64,000 bases of DNA, taken from Rathayibacter sp. SD072. Its GTDB lineage: Bacteria > Actinomycetota > Actinomycetes > Actinomycetales > Microbacteriaceae. Shown here one piece after another: positions 44,829-53,454 of this stretch. The DNA lies in assembly GCF_017355185.1 (NCBI RefSeq), contig NZ_JADILJ010000010.1:34174-98173 (forward strand), in the 5' to 3' direction. The position numbers and the translations under genes were made by a program. Within the stretch, counting starts at the first letter, position 1; each line of letters opens with the position of its first letter. The notes under the pieces are model-generated. The model saw only the letters and a list, made by a program, of their open reading frames with translations, searched no databases and was not told the origin of the DNA.

Positions 44829-45923
44829 TCAGCCCGCGTGCCGGCCGCGGCGCGCGGGCCGGGCGAGCGCGACGAGCGCCGCGGGCACGCTGAAGAGCGG
44901 GTCCGTCGGGATCCGGGCGAGCAGCGACCTGATCACGAGCGAGAGCGCGACGATCGCCGCCGTGACGGCGAGCGGGTAGGCGAGCTCGAGCAGCGGGTTC
45001 CGGAGGAGCTCCACGAGCCCGGTGCTCGCGGGCTCCGCGACCAGGGACAGCAGTCCGAGCAGCGGAACCTGCAAGAGGTAGATCGGCAGCGTGCGCCGTC
45101 CGATCGCCGATCCGAGCCGCGCGGCCGGCTCCCAGCGGCACAGGAGCGCTGCACACGCGATCGCCAGCGGGATCGCGCTCGCGCTCGCGACGAAGCCGAG
45201 GACGTCCTCGGCGCGCCCCTGGACCACGCGCCCTCCGACGACCGCGACGGCGAAGACGCCCAGCGGTGCGAGCAGGGCGATCGGGCGCGGCTGCGAGAAC
45301 CAGCGCAGCCGCTCGGCTCCGAGCACGCCGAACGCGAAGAAGACGAAGTTCGCCAGCAGGGCGTCGCCGAAGAGGATCACGCGCAGATCCGCCGCCACGA
45401 ACCACGCCGCGGCGCCCAGCAGCAGGATCCCCCACCACGGCACGCGCAGCGCCCGCAGCAGCACGAACACCACGGGGTAGACCGCCAGCGCGTAGAGGAA
45501 CCAGAGCGTGGTCGTCGGCAGCACCGCCTGCAGCGCGAACTGCTGCAGGGTGTCGATCGAGTGGGGGAAGCCGGGGCGGGCCAGCACCGCGAAGAAGACG
45601 CCGTAGAGCACCACCCAGACGACGTAGAGGTAGCCGTTCGAGACCAGGCGCAGCCGTGCCGTGCCGCCGCGCCAGCCTCGCAGCAGCCCGCGGGAGGCGA
45701 GCAGCCCCGACAGCGCGAACAGGATCGGCATGCGGATCCGGCCGAGCGACCCGCCGACCTGGTCCCAGAGCCCGCTCACCGCGGAGCGGCCGTCGACCAG
45801 CAGGTCGTGGTTCCAGATCAGGACGTGGAAGAGGACCACCGCGAGGACGCCGAGCCCGCGCGTCGTGTCGACCCATGCGAGCCGCTCGCGGGCGGTCGCG
45901 CTCGCTCCCGTCTCCCCTGTCAC
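44829..45923 (-). CDS. Acyltransferase-3 family membrane protein
   Basis: A 364-residue integral membrane O-acyltransferase with about ten helices. The N-terminal pattern RLAWVDTTRGLGVLAVVLFHVLIW (Arg/Asp plus catalytic His about 28) and RIRMPILFALSGLL are hallmarks of the Acyl_transf_3 family, which acetylates or succinylates cell-surface polysaccharides and lipids. GTG 45923 is chosen because the hydrophobic core starts soon after and CATACT ends 7 nt upstream. It is convergent with the beta-helix protein gene; whether the two act on the same surface glycan is unknown. Confidence 0.88.
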   Translation of the reverse strand: MTGETGASATARERLAWVDTTRGLGVLAVVLFHVLIWNHDLLVDGRSAVSGLWDQVGGSLGRIRMPILFALSGLLASRGLLRGWRGGTARLRLVSNGYLYVVWVVLYGVFFAVLARPGFPHSIDTLQQFALQAVLPTTTLWFLYALAVYPVVFVLLRALRVPWWGILLLGAAAWFVAADLRVILFGDALLANFVFFAFGVLGAERLRWFSQPRPIALLAPLGVFAVAVVGGRVVQGRAEDVLGFVASASAIPLAIACAALLCRWEPAARLGSAIGRRTLPIYLLQVPLLGLLSLVAEPASTGLVELLRNPLLELAYPLAVTAAIVALSLVIRSLLARIPTDPLFSVPAALVALARPARRGRHAG

Positions 45924-45975
45924 CCTTCCGAGTATGCGGGAGTCGGGCCGCTGAGCAGGCATCGACGGGCTCAGG

Positions 45976-48510
45976 TCACTGTCCCCCGTCCAGGCGTCCT
46001 ACGGCCGTGACCCGCACGACCGCGGCGCCGGCCTCGTCCGACTCGGCGAGGTCGACCCTCGCCGAGATCCCCCAGTCGTGATCGCCCGCGGGGTCGTCCA
46101 GGATCTGGCGGACCCGCCACTCGGTCGGCGTCTGCTCGACGAGCAGCATCGCCGGTCCGCGTGCATCCGGCCCCGTGCCGATCGTGTCGTGCTCGTCGTA
46201 GTAGTCGTCCAGGGCCTCGCCCCAGGCGTCGGAGTCGAACCCGGCCGCCGCGTCGAGCTCGCCGAGCGCCTCGTGGTCGTCGAGCGCCGCGAGGGTGACC
46301 CGGCGGAACATCTCGTTGCGCACGAGCACGCGGAAGGCGCGCTGGTTCGCCGTGAGGCGGCGCGGCGCAGGCGGCACGATCGCCTGGTCGGCGTCGTGCA
46401 GAGCGGGGTTCACCAGCTCCTCCCACTCGTCGACGAGCGAGGAGTCGACCTGGCGGACCAGCTCGCCCAGCCACTCGATCAGGTCGTGCAGCTCCTCGTT
46501 CTTGATCTCGTCCGGGATCGTCTGGCGGGCCGCGCGGAACGCGTCCGACAGGTAGCGCAGGACGAGACCCTCCGATCGCGAGAGCTTGTAGAACGCGGTG
46601 TACTCGCCGAACGACATCGCCCGCTCGTACATGTCGCGCACGACCGACTTCGGCGACAGCTCGAAGTCGCGCACCCAGGGCTGCGCCGCCGTGTAGGTCG
46701 CGAACGTCGCGTCGAGCAGCTCCTCGAGCGGCTTGGGGTGGGTGACCGACTCGAGCAGCTCCATCCGCTCCTCGTACTCGATCCCCTCCGCCTTCATCGC
46801 GGCCACCGCGTCGCCGCGCGCCTGGAACTGCTGGGCACCGAGGATCTGCCGCGGATCGTCGAGCGTCGACTCGAGCACCGAGATCACGTCGAGTGCGAAG
46901 GTGGGCGACTCGGGGTCGAGCACGTCGAACACCGCCAGGGCGAACGGCGAGAGCGGCTGATTGAGCGCGAAGTTGGGCTGCAGATCGACGGTCAGCCGGA
47001 TGCGCACCACGCCGTCCGCGCCGACGCTCTGCTCGACCACGCCCGCCTCGCGCAGCGTCCGGTAGATGCCCAGCGCGCGCCGGGCCAGCTGGAGCTGCCG
47101 CTTCCACGGCTCGTGGTTGTCGAAGATCAGCGCGTGAACGTTCGCGAAGGCGTCGCCGCCGCGGGCGATCACGTTCAGCAGCATCGCCGAGGTGATCGTC
47201 ATGTGCGAGGTGAGCGTCTCGGGCTCCGCGTCGACGAGCTTGCGGAAGCTGGGCTCGCCCCAGCTCACGAAGCCCTGCGGCGCCCGCTTCGCGACCCACT
47301 TCCTGCGCTTCTTGGGGTCGTCGCCCATCTTGTCGAGCGCCTTGCGGTTCTCGGACTCGTGCTCGGGCGCCTGCACGACCACGGTGCCCGCGGTGTCGTA
47401 GCCGGCGCGACCGGCGCGGCCGGCGATCTGGTGGAACTCGCGCGCCGAGAGCTGGCGCATCCGGGTGCCGTCGTACTTGGTCAGCGCGGTCAGCAGGACC
47501 GTGCGGATCGGGACGTTGATCCCGACGCCGAGGGTGTCGGTGCCGCAGATCACCCTGAGCATGCCCTGCTGGGCGAGCTGCTCGACGAGGCGGCGGTACT
47601 TGGGCAGCATGCCGGCGTGGTGCACGCCGATGCCCAGCCGCAGCAGCCGCGAGAGCGTCTTGCCGAACGCGGTGGTGAAGCGGAAGCCGCCGATCACCTC
47701 GGCGATGCGGTCGCGGTGCTCGCGGCTGGCGATGTTCGCGCTGGTGAGCGCCTGCGCGCGCTCGAGGGCGGCGGCCTGCGAGAAGTGCACGACGTAGACC
47801 GGCGACTGGTTCGTCGCGAGCAGCTCCTCGATCGAATCGTGGATCGGCGCGATCTCGTAGAAGTAGTGCAGCGGCACCGGACGCTCGACGCCGGTCACCC
47901 GCGCCGTCTCGCGTCCCGTGCGGCGGGTGAGGTCGGCGGCGAGCGCCGTCACGTCGCCCAGCGTCGCCGACATCAGCACGAACTGCACATGGGGAAGCGT
48001 CAGGAGGGGCACCTGCCACGCCCAGCCGCGCGAGGGGTCGGCGTAGAAGTGGAACTCGTCCATCACGACCTGGTCGACGTCGGTCTCGGGCCCGTGGCGC
48101 AGCGCGAGGTTGGCGAGGATCTCGGCCGTGCAGCAGATGATCGGGGCGTCGGAGTTGACGGAGGAGTCGCCCGTCACCATGCCGACGTTCGCGGCCCCGA
48201 AGACGTCGACGAGGGCGAAGAACTTCTCGGACACGAGCGCCTTGATCGGCGCCGTGTAGTAGCTGCGCTTCCCGGCGGCGAGGGCCGCGGCGTGCGCGCC
48301 GATCGCGACGAGCGACTTGCCGGTGCCGGTCGGGGTCGACAGGATCAGGTTCGCTCCGGAGGCGATCTCGAGCATCGACTCGTCCTGCGCGGGGTAGAGC
48401 GGCAGCCCGCGGGCCTCGGCCCACTCCGTGAACGCCAGGTACACGGCGTCGTCGTCCACGCGCCCGTCGGCGTCGGGCGTCGGCATCCGTTCGAGCAGCG
48501 TCGGGTTCAT
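45976..48510 (-). CDS. DEAD/DEAH helicase with DUF3516
   Basis: An 844-residue superfamily 2 helicase related to the Ski2/Mtr4 group, as found widely in actinobacteria. Motifs are STPTGTGKSLVA (I), VMDEFHFYADP (II, DEFH box), MSATLGDV (III), CGTDTLGVGINVP (V) and HQIAGRAGRAGYD (VI). The C-terminal DUF3516 region (about 390-840) is all-helical. An RNA or DNA remodelling role is expected, but the substrate is not known. ATG 48510 follows GGGAGGATGGACGG; the open frame upstream overlaps the divergent pentapeptide gene. Confidence 0.9.
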   Translation of the reverse strand: MNPTLLERMPTPDADGRVDDDAVYLAFTEWAEARGLPLYPAQDESMLEIASGANLILSTPTGTGKSLVAIGAHAAALAAGKRSYYTAPIKALVSEKFFALVDVFGAANVGMVTGDSSVNSDAPIICCTAEILANLALRHGPETDVDQVVMDEFHFYADPSRGWAWQVPLLTLPHVQFVLMSATLGDVTALAADLTRRTGRETARVTGVERPVPLHYFYEIAPIHDSIEELLATNQSPVYVVHFSQAAALERAQALTSANIASREHRDRIAEVIGGFRFTTAFGKTLSRLLRLGIGVHHAGMLPKYRRLVEQLAQQGMLRVICGTDTLGVGINVPIRTVLLTALTKYDGTRMRQLSAREFHQIAGRAGRAGYDTAGTVVVQAPEHESENRKALDKMGDDPKKRRKWVAKRAPQGFVSWGEPSFRKLVDAEPETLTSHMTITSAMLLNVIARGGDAFANVHALIFDNHEPWKRQLQLARRALGIYRTLREAGVVEQSVGADGVVRIRLTVDLQPNFALNQPLSPFALAVFDVLDPESPTFALDVISVLESTLDDPRQILGAQQFQARGDAVAAMKAEGIEYEERMELLESVTHPKPLEELLDATFATYTAAQPWVRDFELSPKSVVRDMYERAMSFGEYTAFYKLSRSEGLVLRYLSDAFRAARQTIPDEIKNEELHDLIEWLGELVRQVDSSLVDEWEELVNPALHDADQAIVPPAPRRLTANQRAFRVLVRNEMFRRVTLAALDDHEALGELDAAAGFDSDAWGEALDDYYDEHDTIGTGPDARGPAMLLVEQTPTEWRVRQILDDPAGDHDWGISARVDLAESDEAGAAVVRVTAVGRLDGGQ

Positions 48511-48588
48511 CCGTCCATCCTCCCAGGCCGCACCGACACCGCGGGCGGGAGAGGGATCCGCGTCGGCGGTGCGGGCTAGGCTCCCCGG

Positions 48589-49245
48589 ATGCGCGCTGCG
48601 ATCCCCGCTCCCCGACTCGATCCCCTCCGCCTCGACGCACTCGCCGAGGGGTTCGCCGGCGATCTCGGCGCCCGCGAGCACGCCGAGGGCCTGCGCTTCG
48701 ACGGGGTCGACCTCACGGGCGCCGACCTCACCGCCGTCTCGATCAGCGAGTGCGTTTTCTCCGCCGCCCTTCTCTCAGGGGCTCAGCTGCGCGCCGCGTC
48801 CGTCGTCGACTCGCGCGTCGAGCGGATCGACGTGCCCGGCCTCTCCGCGGCCCGCAGCCGGTGGCGCTCGGTCGAACTGCTCGGCTCGAGGCTCGGTTCG
48901 GCCGAGCTCTACGAGAGCACCCTCGAGCAGGTGCGGATCGCCGACTGCAAGCTCGGCTACGTCAACCTGCGCGGAGCCGCGCTCCGGGACGTCCTGCTCG
49001 AGCGCTGCACGATCGACGAGCTCGACCTGGGAGGGGCTACCGGTGGCCGGGTCCGCCTCGTCGACTGCGACGTCCGCTCCCTCGAGCTCGGCGGAGCCCG
49101 CCTCGAGCACCTCGATCTGCGCGGCGCCGAGCTGCACGTGCTCGGCGGGCTCGACGGCCTGCGCGGAGCGGCGCTGACCGAGTTGCAGCTGAGCCTGATG
49201 CTGCCGCTGTTCGCTCAGCACTTCGGCGTGCAGGTGCTGGGCTGA
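48589..49245 (+). CDS. Pentapeptide-repeat protein
   Basis: A 218-residue protein with A(D/N)LxX-type repeats: FDGVDLTGADLTAVSISECVF early, then LGYVNLRGAALRDVLLERC and LEHLDLRGAELHVL. Repeats cover about 35-185 and would form a right-handed quadrilateral beta-helix. The MfpA/Qnr subgroup mimics DNA and protects gyrase, but many members have other roles and this one cannot be assigned. The last ~30 residues are a helical tail. TAGGCT (48577-48582) ends 6 nt before the ATG. It is divergent from the helicase. Confidence 0.86.
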   Translation: MRAAIPAPRLDPLRLDALAEGFAGDLGAREHAEGLRFDGVDLTGADLTAVSISECVFSAALLSGAQLRAASVVDSRVERIDVPGLSAARSRWRSVELLGSRLGSAELYESTLEQVRIADCKLGYVNLRGAALRDVLLERCTIDELDLGGATGGRVRLVDCDVRSLELGGARLEHLDLRGAELHVLGGLDGLRGAALTELQLSLMLPLFAQHFGVQVLG

Positions 49246-49248
49246 GGG

Positions 49249-49599
49249 TCAGCGGCTCCTGACGAGCCTCGTGAGAGCCCGCCGCCCGAGGAGGAACGCA
49301 CCCAGCACGAGCGCGGTGACGATCACGAAGCTCCACTGCACGCCCTGCTGCGAGACGATGCGCAGCAGGAGTCCGACGACGACCGCGCCCGCCCAGACGA
49401 TCAGCCCGGTGGGCACGATCCGGTCGGGAGCGCGCCACGAGCGCGCGAGCGCCCAGCCCGCGAGCAGTCCCGCGAGGAACGGCCAGAAGGTGGTCAGGAA
49501 GCCCAGCAGCTCCGCGCCCTCCTCGTGGCTGCGACGGCCGATCAGGACGAACACCGCGACGAGGAGGACGTCGAGCGCGAGGGCGACCGCGACTCTCAC
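49249..49599 (-). CDS. DUF3054 membrane protein
   Basis: A 116-residue protein with four hydrophobic helices and the pattern VAVFVLIGRRSHEEG followed by FWPFLAGLLAGW, as in the DUF3054 family of actinobacteria and haloarchaea. Function unknown. The GTG at 49599 overlaps the stop of the DUF3097 gene as GTGA, so the two are translationally coupled. It is convergent with the pentapeptide gene, with only a few bases between the stops. Confidence 0.83.
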   Translation of the reverse strand: MRVAVALALDVLLVAVFVLIGRRSHEEGAELLGFLTTFWPFLAGLLAGWALARSWRAPDRIVPTGLIVWAGAVVVGLLLRIVSQQGVQWSFVIVTALVLGAFLLGRRALTRLVRSR

Positions 49600-50441
49600 G
49601 CCGGTTCCGTCACGAAGTCGATCAGCTGCTCCACCCGTCCCAGCAGCGCGGGCTCCAGGTCGCGGAACGTGGTGACCTTCGACAGGATCCGCTGCCAGGC
49701 GCGCGCGATGTCGGCCTGCTCCTCGTGCGGCCAGCCGAGCGCCGCGCAGATGCCGTGCTTCCACTCGATCGATCGCGGGATCTCGGGCCAGCGCTCGAGT
49801 CCGACGCGGTCGGGCTTCACCGCCTGCCAGATGTCGATGTAGGGATGGCCGACGACCAGGACGTGCTCGCCGTGCGGGCCGGCGGCGACGGTGTCGGCGA
49901 TGCGCGACTCCTTCGACCCCCGGACGAGGTGGTCGACGAGCACTCCGATGCGGCGGCCGGGGCCGGGGCGGAACGCTCGGACCAGCTCGTCGAGGTGGTC
50001 CACGCCCTCGATGTACTCGACGACGACGCCCTCGACGCGCAGGTCGTGACCCCACACCTTCTCGACGAGCTCGGCGTCGTGCCGGCCCTCGACGTAGATG
50101 CGGCTGGGCAGCGCGACACGGGCCTTGGCGTCGGCGACGTGGAACGACCCGGAGGCGGACCGCGCCCGTCCGAGGTTCGCGTCGCGCTTGAGGCCCGGCG
50201 CCTTGAGCGAGACCGGCTTGCCGTCGATCAGGAACCCGGGACCGATCGGGAACACGCGGACCTTGCCGAACCGGTCCTCCAACCGCACCATCCGCATCTC
50301 GACGCCGAGCACGGCACCCACGAATCCGGAGGCGACCTCCTCGACCACGAGGTCGCGCACGGCCTCGACGACCGCCACCTCGACCTTGTGCTTCGCCCGC
50401 CAGTCCCCGGCGAGCACGTCCTGCCCGTACCTGTCGTCCAT
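49596..50441 (-). CDS. DUF3097 protein
   Basis: A 281-residue conserved actinobacterial protein. Motifs include MDDRYGQDVLAGDWRAKHKV, RIYVEGRHDAELVEKVWG (about 120-137), GVLVDHLVRGSKESRIA and PYIDIWQAVKPDRVGL. The segment YVEGRHDAELVEKVWG with a later LVDHL acidic pair resembles a Toprim-like fold (EGxxD ... DxD), suggesting nucleic-acid processing, but this is inference and no function is established. ATG 50441 has TACCCT ending 7 nt upstream. It heads the two-gene unit with the DUF3054 protein. Confidence 0.84.
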   Translation of the reverse strand: MDDRYGQDVLAGDWRAKHKVEVAVVEAVRDLVVEEVASGFVGAVLGVEMRMVRLEDRFGKVRVFPIGPGFLIDGKPVSLKAPGLKRDANLGRARSASGSFHVADAKARVALPSRIYVEGRHDAELVEKVWGHDLRVEGVVVEYIEGVDHLDELVRAFRPGPGRRIGVLVDHLVRGSKESRIADTVAAGPHGEHVLVVGHPYIDIWQAVKPDRVGLERWPEIPRSIEWKHGICAALGWPHEEQADIARAWQRILSKVTTFRDLEPALLGRVEQLIDFVTEPA

Positions 50442-50495
50442 CCGACCGAGGGTAGCCGCCGCACGCGCGCGCCCCGCCGCGCCGCACCCGTCCCG

Positions 50496-50570
50496 GCTGA
50501 TCGGGCAGCCCGCGCAGCGGGCGTCTCCCTCGCTGGTCGAGCAGCCCGCGCAGCGGGCGTATCGAGATCC
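50496..50570. repeat. REP family 1, two direct copies
   Basis: GCTGATCGGGCAGCCCGCGC... (50496-50530) and GCTGGTCGAGCAGCCCGCGC... (50532-50570) are direct copies with a 36-nt period. Each contains the hairpin CCCGC-GCA-GCGGG and they end in GCGTCTC and GCGTATCGAGATCC. They are the element seen as an inverted pair at 9959-10056. The rest of the ~230-bp gap between the DUF3097 gene and the HNH pseudogene shows only promoter-like text. Confidence 0.85.
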
Positions 50571-50672
50571 ACGTCCACCAGCAGGTCGGCTTCCGAACCG
50601 CTCCTGGCACGTTCCGCCTCCGGAGTGCGCGATCGCACCCGTGGTGTCGGTGGTCGCTGGTGTCATCCTCGT

Positions 50673-52014
50673 ATGGTTCTTCTGGATGTCGAAGCGAGGC
50701 CCGCGGGCGGCGGTCCGAGCGTGCGCGAGTGCTTCGACGACGCCCTCGTCGCCGCCGTCAGAGCCGCCTGCGCGGTCGACGCGTTCCGCGCACGAGCCGA
50801 AGCGCAGCGGGCGGAGCTGATCGAGCTCGCCCGCCGCACGGCGATGACGCTTCCGGATGCGCTCGTCGATCCGAGCGTGCAAGCGCACGTCGAACGCGAG
50901 GAAGCCGCGATGCGAGCCCTGATCGCGGAGATCGCGACCGGCATGCGGGTCTCCGAATCCTGGCTGCTGTCCTCGTGGAGGAGAGCCGGATGCTCGTCAA
51001 CGAGCTGCCGCAGACGCTGACGGCTCTGCGCGAGGCCGCGATCGCACCCGAGCACGCACGCGTGATCATCCGGGCCGCGCTGGATCTGCCGGTCGAGGCG
51101 CGCAGCCGCTTCGACGAGGCTGCGGCAGCGCTCGCCCGCGAGTGCACTCCTCCCCAGCTGCGGCGCCGGCTGCGGTCGCTGCGCGAGCGCCTGCACCCCG
51201 AGTCGCTCACCGACCGGCATGCGCGGTGCGCCGCCCGCCGCGGTGTGTGGCTCGACGGCGACCTCGACGGCATGGCCACCCTCCACCTGCACCTCCCCGC
51301 CCCCGACGCGCACGGAGCCTTCGACCGCATCGATCGCGCCGCCCGCAGCCTGCACGAGGCGCCGGAGGAGGAGCGCACCCTCGGGCAGCTGCGCGCCGAT
51401 GTCGCCACCGCGCTCCTGCTCGACGGCGAGACCGCGCCGGGCCCGGATGGTTCCCAGCCCGCGACGGCAGTCCCGCGGGGCATGCGGCCGCAGGTCTCCG
51501 TCACCGTGCCCGTCCTGACCTTGCTCGGACACTCCGACGAACCCGGCGTCCTCGACGGCTACGGACCCATCGACCCCGCCACCGCCCGACGCCTGGCCGC
51601 CGACGCGCCCTCCTTCACCCGGATCCTCACCCACCCCGAGACCGGCGCGACCCTCTCCGTCGGACGCACCGCCTACCGCGTCCGGCCGATCTCCGCCGCG
51701 CGCTCGTCACCCGCGACGTCACCTGCCGCTTCCCCGGCTGCACCCGCTCCGCCCGTGACAGCGACATCGACCACGGCATCCAGTGGCAGCACGACGGACC
51801 GACGGACGCCGCGAATCCGGCCCACCTCTGCCGCCACCACCACCGACTCCGCCACACCACCACCTGGCGAGTCCGACACCGACCAGGCGGAGTCCTCGAC
51901 CGGACCAGCCCCACCGGACGACACCACACCACCCGGCCACCAGCATCGGAAACCGCCTCACCGGAGCTCTTCCGACCGGACGACGATCCCGCCGATGCTC
52001 CGCCGCCGTTCTGA
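50673..52014 (+). pseudogene. Frameshifted DUF222/HNH endonuclease
   Basis: A 13E12-type DUF222 protein with a C-terminal HNH nuclease, split over three frames. Frame 1 (50673 to about 50970) encodes MVLLDVEARP ... MRALIAEIATGMRVSESW. Frame 2 (about 50970-51690) encodes LVEESRMLVNELPQTL through PSFTRILTHPETGA. Frame 3 (about 51690-52014) encodes ADLRRALVTRDVTCRFPGC and the HNH core (SDIDHGIQWQHDG, then CRHHHRLRH). Both shifts are one-base losses and both lie at CC pairs where CCC would restore the family sequence. The HNH residues are intact. This is a recent pseudogene or a sequencing error. The start is ATG 50673; TGTCAT ends 6 nt before it. Confidence 0.88.
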
Positions 52015-52139
52015 TGTCCCGGCACCCCGGCACCCCGGTTCGCCGACCCGCGACCCGCCGGCCCGCTGAGTCGACGCCGCCCTCGCCTCTCCACCTCCGA
52101 GTGTGACGTGGGAATACGCGGCCCCCACCCGCGTTGTCC

Positions 52140-52145
52140 TAGGCT
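52140..52145 (+). promoter_or_regulatory. Probable -10 hexamer of rib operon
   Basis: TAGGCT stands 13 nt before the 5' strand of the FMN riboswitch P1 helix, so transcription would start about 52152 and the transcript would begin just ahead of the aptamer. No good -35 match is seen at the usual spacing. Confidence 0.5.
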
Positions 52146-52158
52146 GAACGAGATAGCA

Positions 52159-52288
52159 CGTGCTCCGGGGTCGGTGAGAGTCCGAACCGGCGGTGACAGT
52201 CCGCGAGCGGCCGACCACTTCGGTGGGGAGCTGCTGATCCGGTGGAATTCCGGGACCGACGGTTAAAGTCCGGATGGGAGGCAGCACG
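52159..52288 (+). promoter_or_regulatory. FMN riboswitch (RFN element)
   Basis: A clear RFN aptamer: CGTGCT (52159-52164) pairs with AGCACG (52283-52288) as P1. The conserved blocks GGGGTCGGTGAGAGTCCGAA, CCGGCGGTGACAGTCC, CTGATCCGGTG and GACGGTTAAAGTCC then follow, ending GGATGGGAGGCAGC. It senses FMN and reduces rib operon expression. The ~85 nt between it and the ribD ATG hold a GC hairpin (GCGTCGCGCGCAAGCGCGGC region) that could terminate transcription or hide the ribosome site; no T-tract is present, so translational control is at least as likely. Confidence 0.97.
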
Positions 52289-52377
52289 AGCGTCGCGCGC
52301 AAGCGCGGCGTCGAACGACGGTGCCCGCGCACCGACGATCGAGACCCCGGAGTTCGGCGACGAACGGAAGACCGGGA

Positions 52378-53454
52378 ATGACGATCGATTTCGAGCACGC
52401 GATGCGCAGAGCGCTCGCGATCGCCGAGCACGGTCCCGCCCGCGGAGTGAATCCGCGCGTGGGCTGCATCCTTCTGGCGCCCGACGGCACCGTCCTCTCC
52501 GAGGGCTGGCACCACGGGGCGGGCACCGCGCACGCCGAGGTCGATGCGCTCTCGAAGCTCGCGCCGGGCGTCGCCGCGGGCGCGACCGCGATCGTCAGCC
52601 TCGAGCCCTGCGATCACACCGGCCGCACCGGTCCCTGCAGCCGAGCCCTCATCGAGGCCGGCGTCGCGCGCGTGGTCTACGCGGTGAACGACCCCGGCTC
52701 GCGCTCCGGTGGCGGCGGCGACACCCTCCGCGCCGCCGGCATCGAGGTGATCGAGGGCGTCCTCGCCGAGGAGGGCGAGGAGTTCCTGCACGTCTGGCTC
52801 ACCGCCGCCCGCCGCCACCGCCCCTTCGTCACCCTCAAGTGGGCGTCGACCCTCGACGGCCGCACCGCCGCCGCCGACGGCAGCAGCCGCTGGATCACCG
52901 GCGCCTCCGCCCGGCAGCGCGTCCACGAGCAGCGCGCCGCGAGCGACGCGATCCTCGTCGGCACCGGCACCGTCCTCGCGGACGACCCGAGCCTCACGGC
53001 CCGCGGCGACGGAGGGGAGCTCCTCGCCCACCAGCCGGTCCCCGTGGTCGTCGGCACCCGCGCGATCCCCGAGGACGCTCACGTGCTCCACCACCCGCAT
53101 CCGGCCCGCCTCGAACGCCATCACGACCTCGAGGCGGTCCTCGACCGCCTCTACGAGTCCGAGGTCCGCCACGTCTACGTGGAGGGCGGGCCCACCCTCG
53201 CCTCCGCGCTGGTCGCCGCGGGGCTGGTCGACGAGTACCTCGTCTACCTCGCTCCGGCGCTGCTCGGCGGACCCCGCCTGGCGCTCGGCGACATCGGAGT
53301 CACGGGCATCGCGGACGCCCGCCGTCTCCGCATCCACTCGGTCGAGGTCCTCGGCGACGACCTCCTCGTGACCGCGCGCCCCGTCGCGCACCCCGCGGGC
53401 GGCGCCGGCGAACCGGCCCGCCTCCCCCACGCCCTGCAGATGGAGACGCACTGA
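52378..53454 (+). CDS. ribD: Riboflavin deaminase/reductase RibD
   Basis: A bifunctional enzyme of 358 residues for the second and third steps of riboflavin synthesis. The N-terminal deaminase domain has the zinc motifs GTAHAEVDAL and SLEPCDHTGRTGPC (Gly replaces the more usual Pro before the last Pro-Cys). The C-terminal reductase starts near residue 150 (RPFVTLKWASTLDGR) with SRWITG and YVEGGPTLASAL. ATG 52378 is set by the deaminase N-terminus (MTIDFEHAMRRAL). The TGA overlaps the ribE ATG as TGATG. Confidence 0.96.
   Translation: MTIDFEHAMRRALAIAEHGPARGVNPRVGCILLAPDGTVLSEGWHHGAGTAHAEVDALSKLAPGVAAGATAIVSLEPCDHTGRTGPCSRALIEAGVARVVYAVNDPGSRSGGGGDTLRAAGIEVIEGVLAEEGEEFLHVWLTAARRHRPFVTLKWASTLDGRTAAADGSSRWITGASARQRVHEQRAASDAILVGTGTVLADDPSLTARGDGGELLAHQPVPVVVGTRAIPEDAHVLHHPHPARLERHHDLEAVLDRLYESEVRHVYVEGGPTLASALVAAGLVDEYLVYLAPALLGGPRLALGDIGVTGIADARRLRIHSVEVLGDDLLVTARPVAHPAGGAGEPARLPHALQMETH

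Noticed and set aside
41081..49245. Possible surface-polysaccharide gene cluster (beta-helix protein, acyltransferase, pentapeptide protein)
   Set aside because: No glycosyltransferases, polymerase or flippase; genes are on alternating strands with separate promoters.
50673..52014. Restriction-modification or other defence system
   Set aside because: The HNH domain belongs to a DUF222/13E12 protein, has no methylase or partner and is frameshifted.
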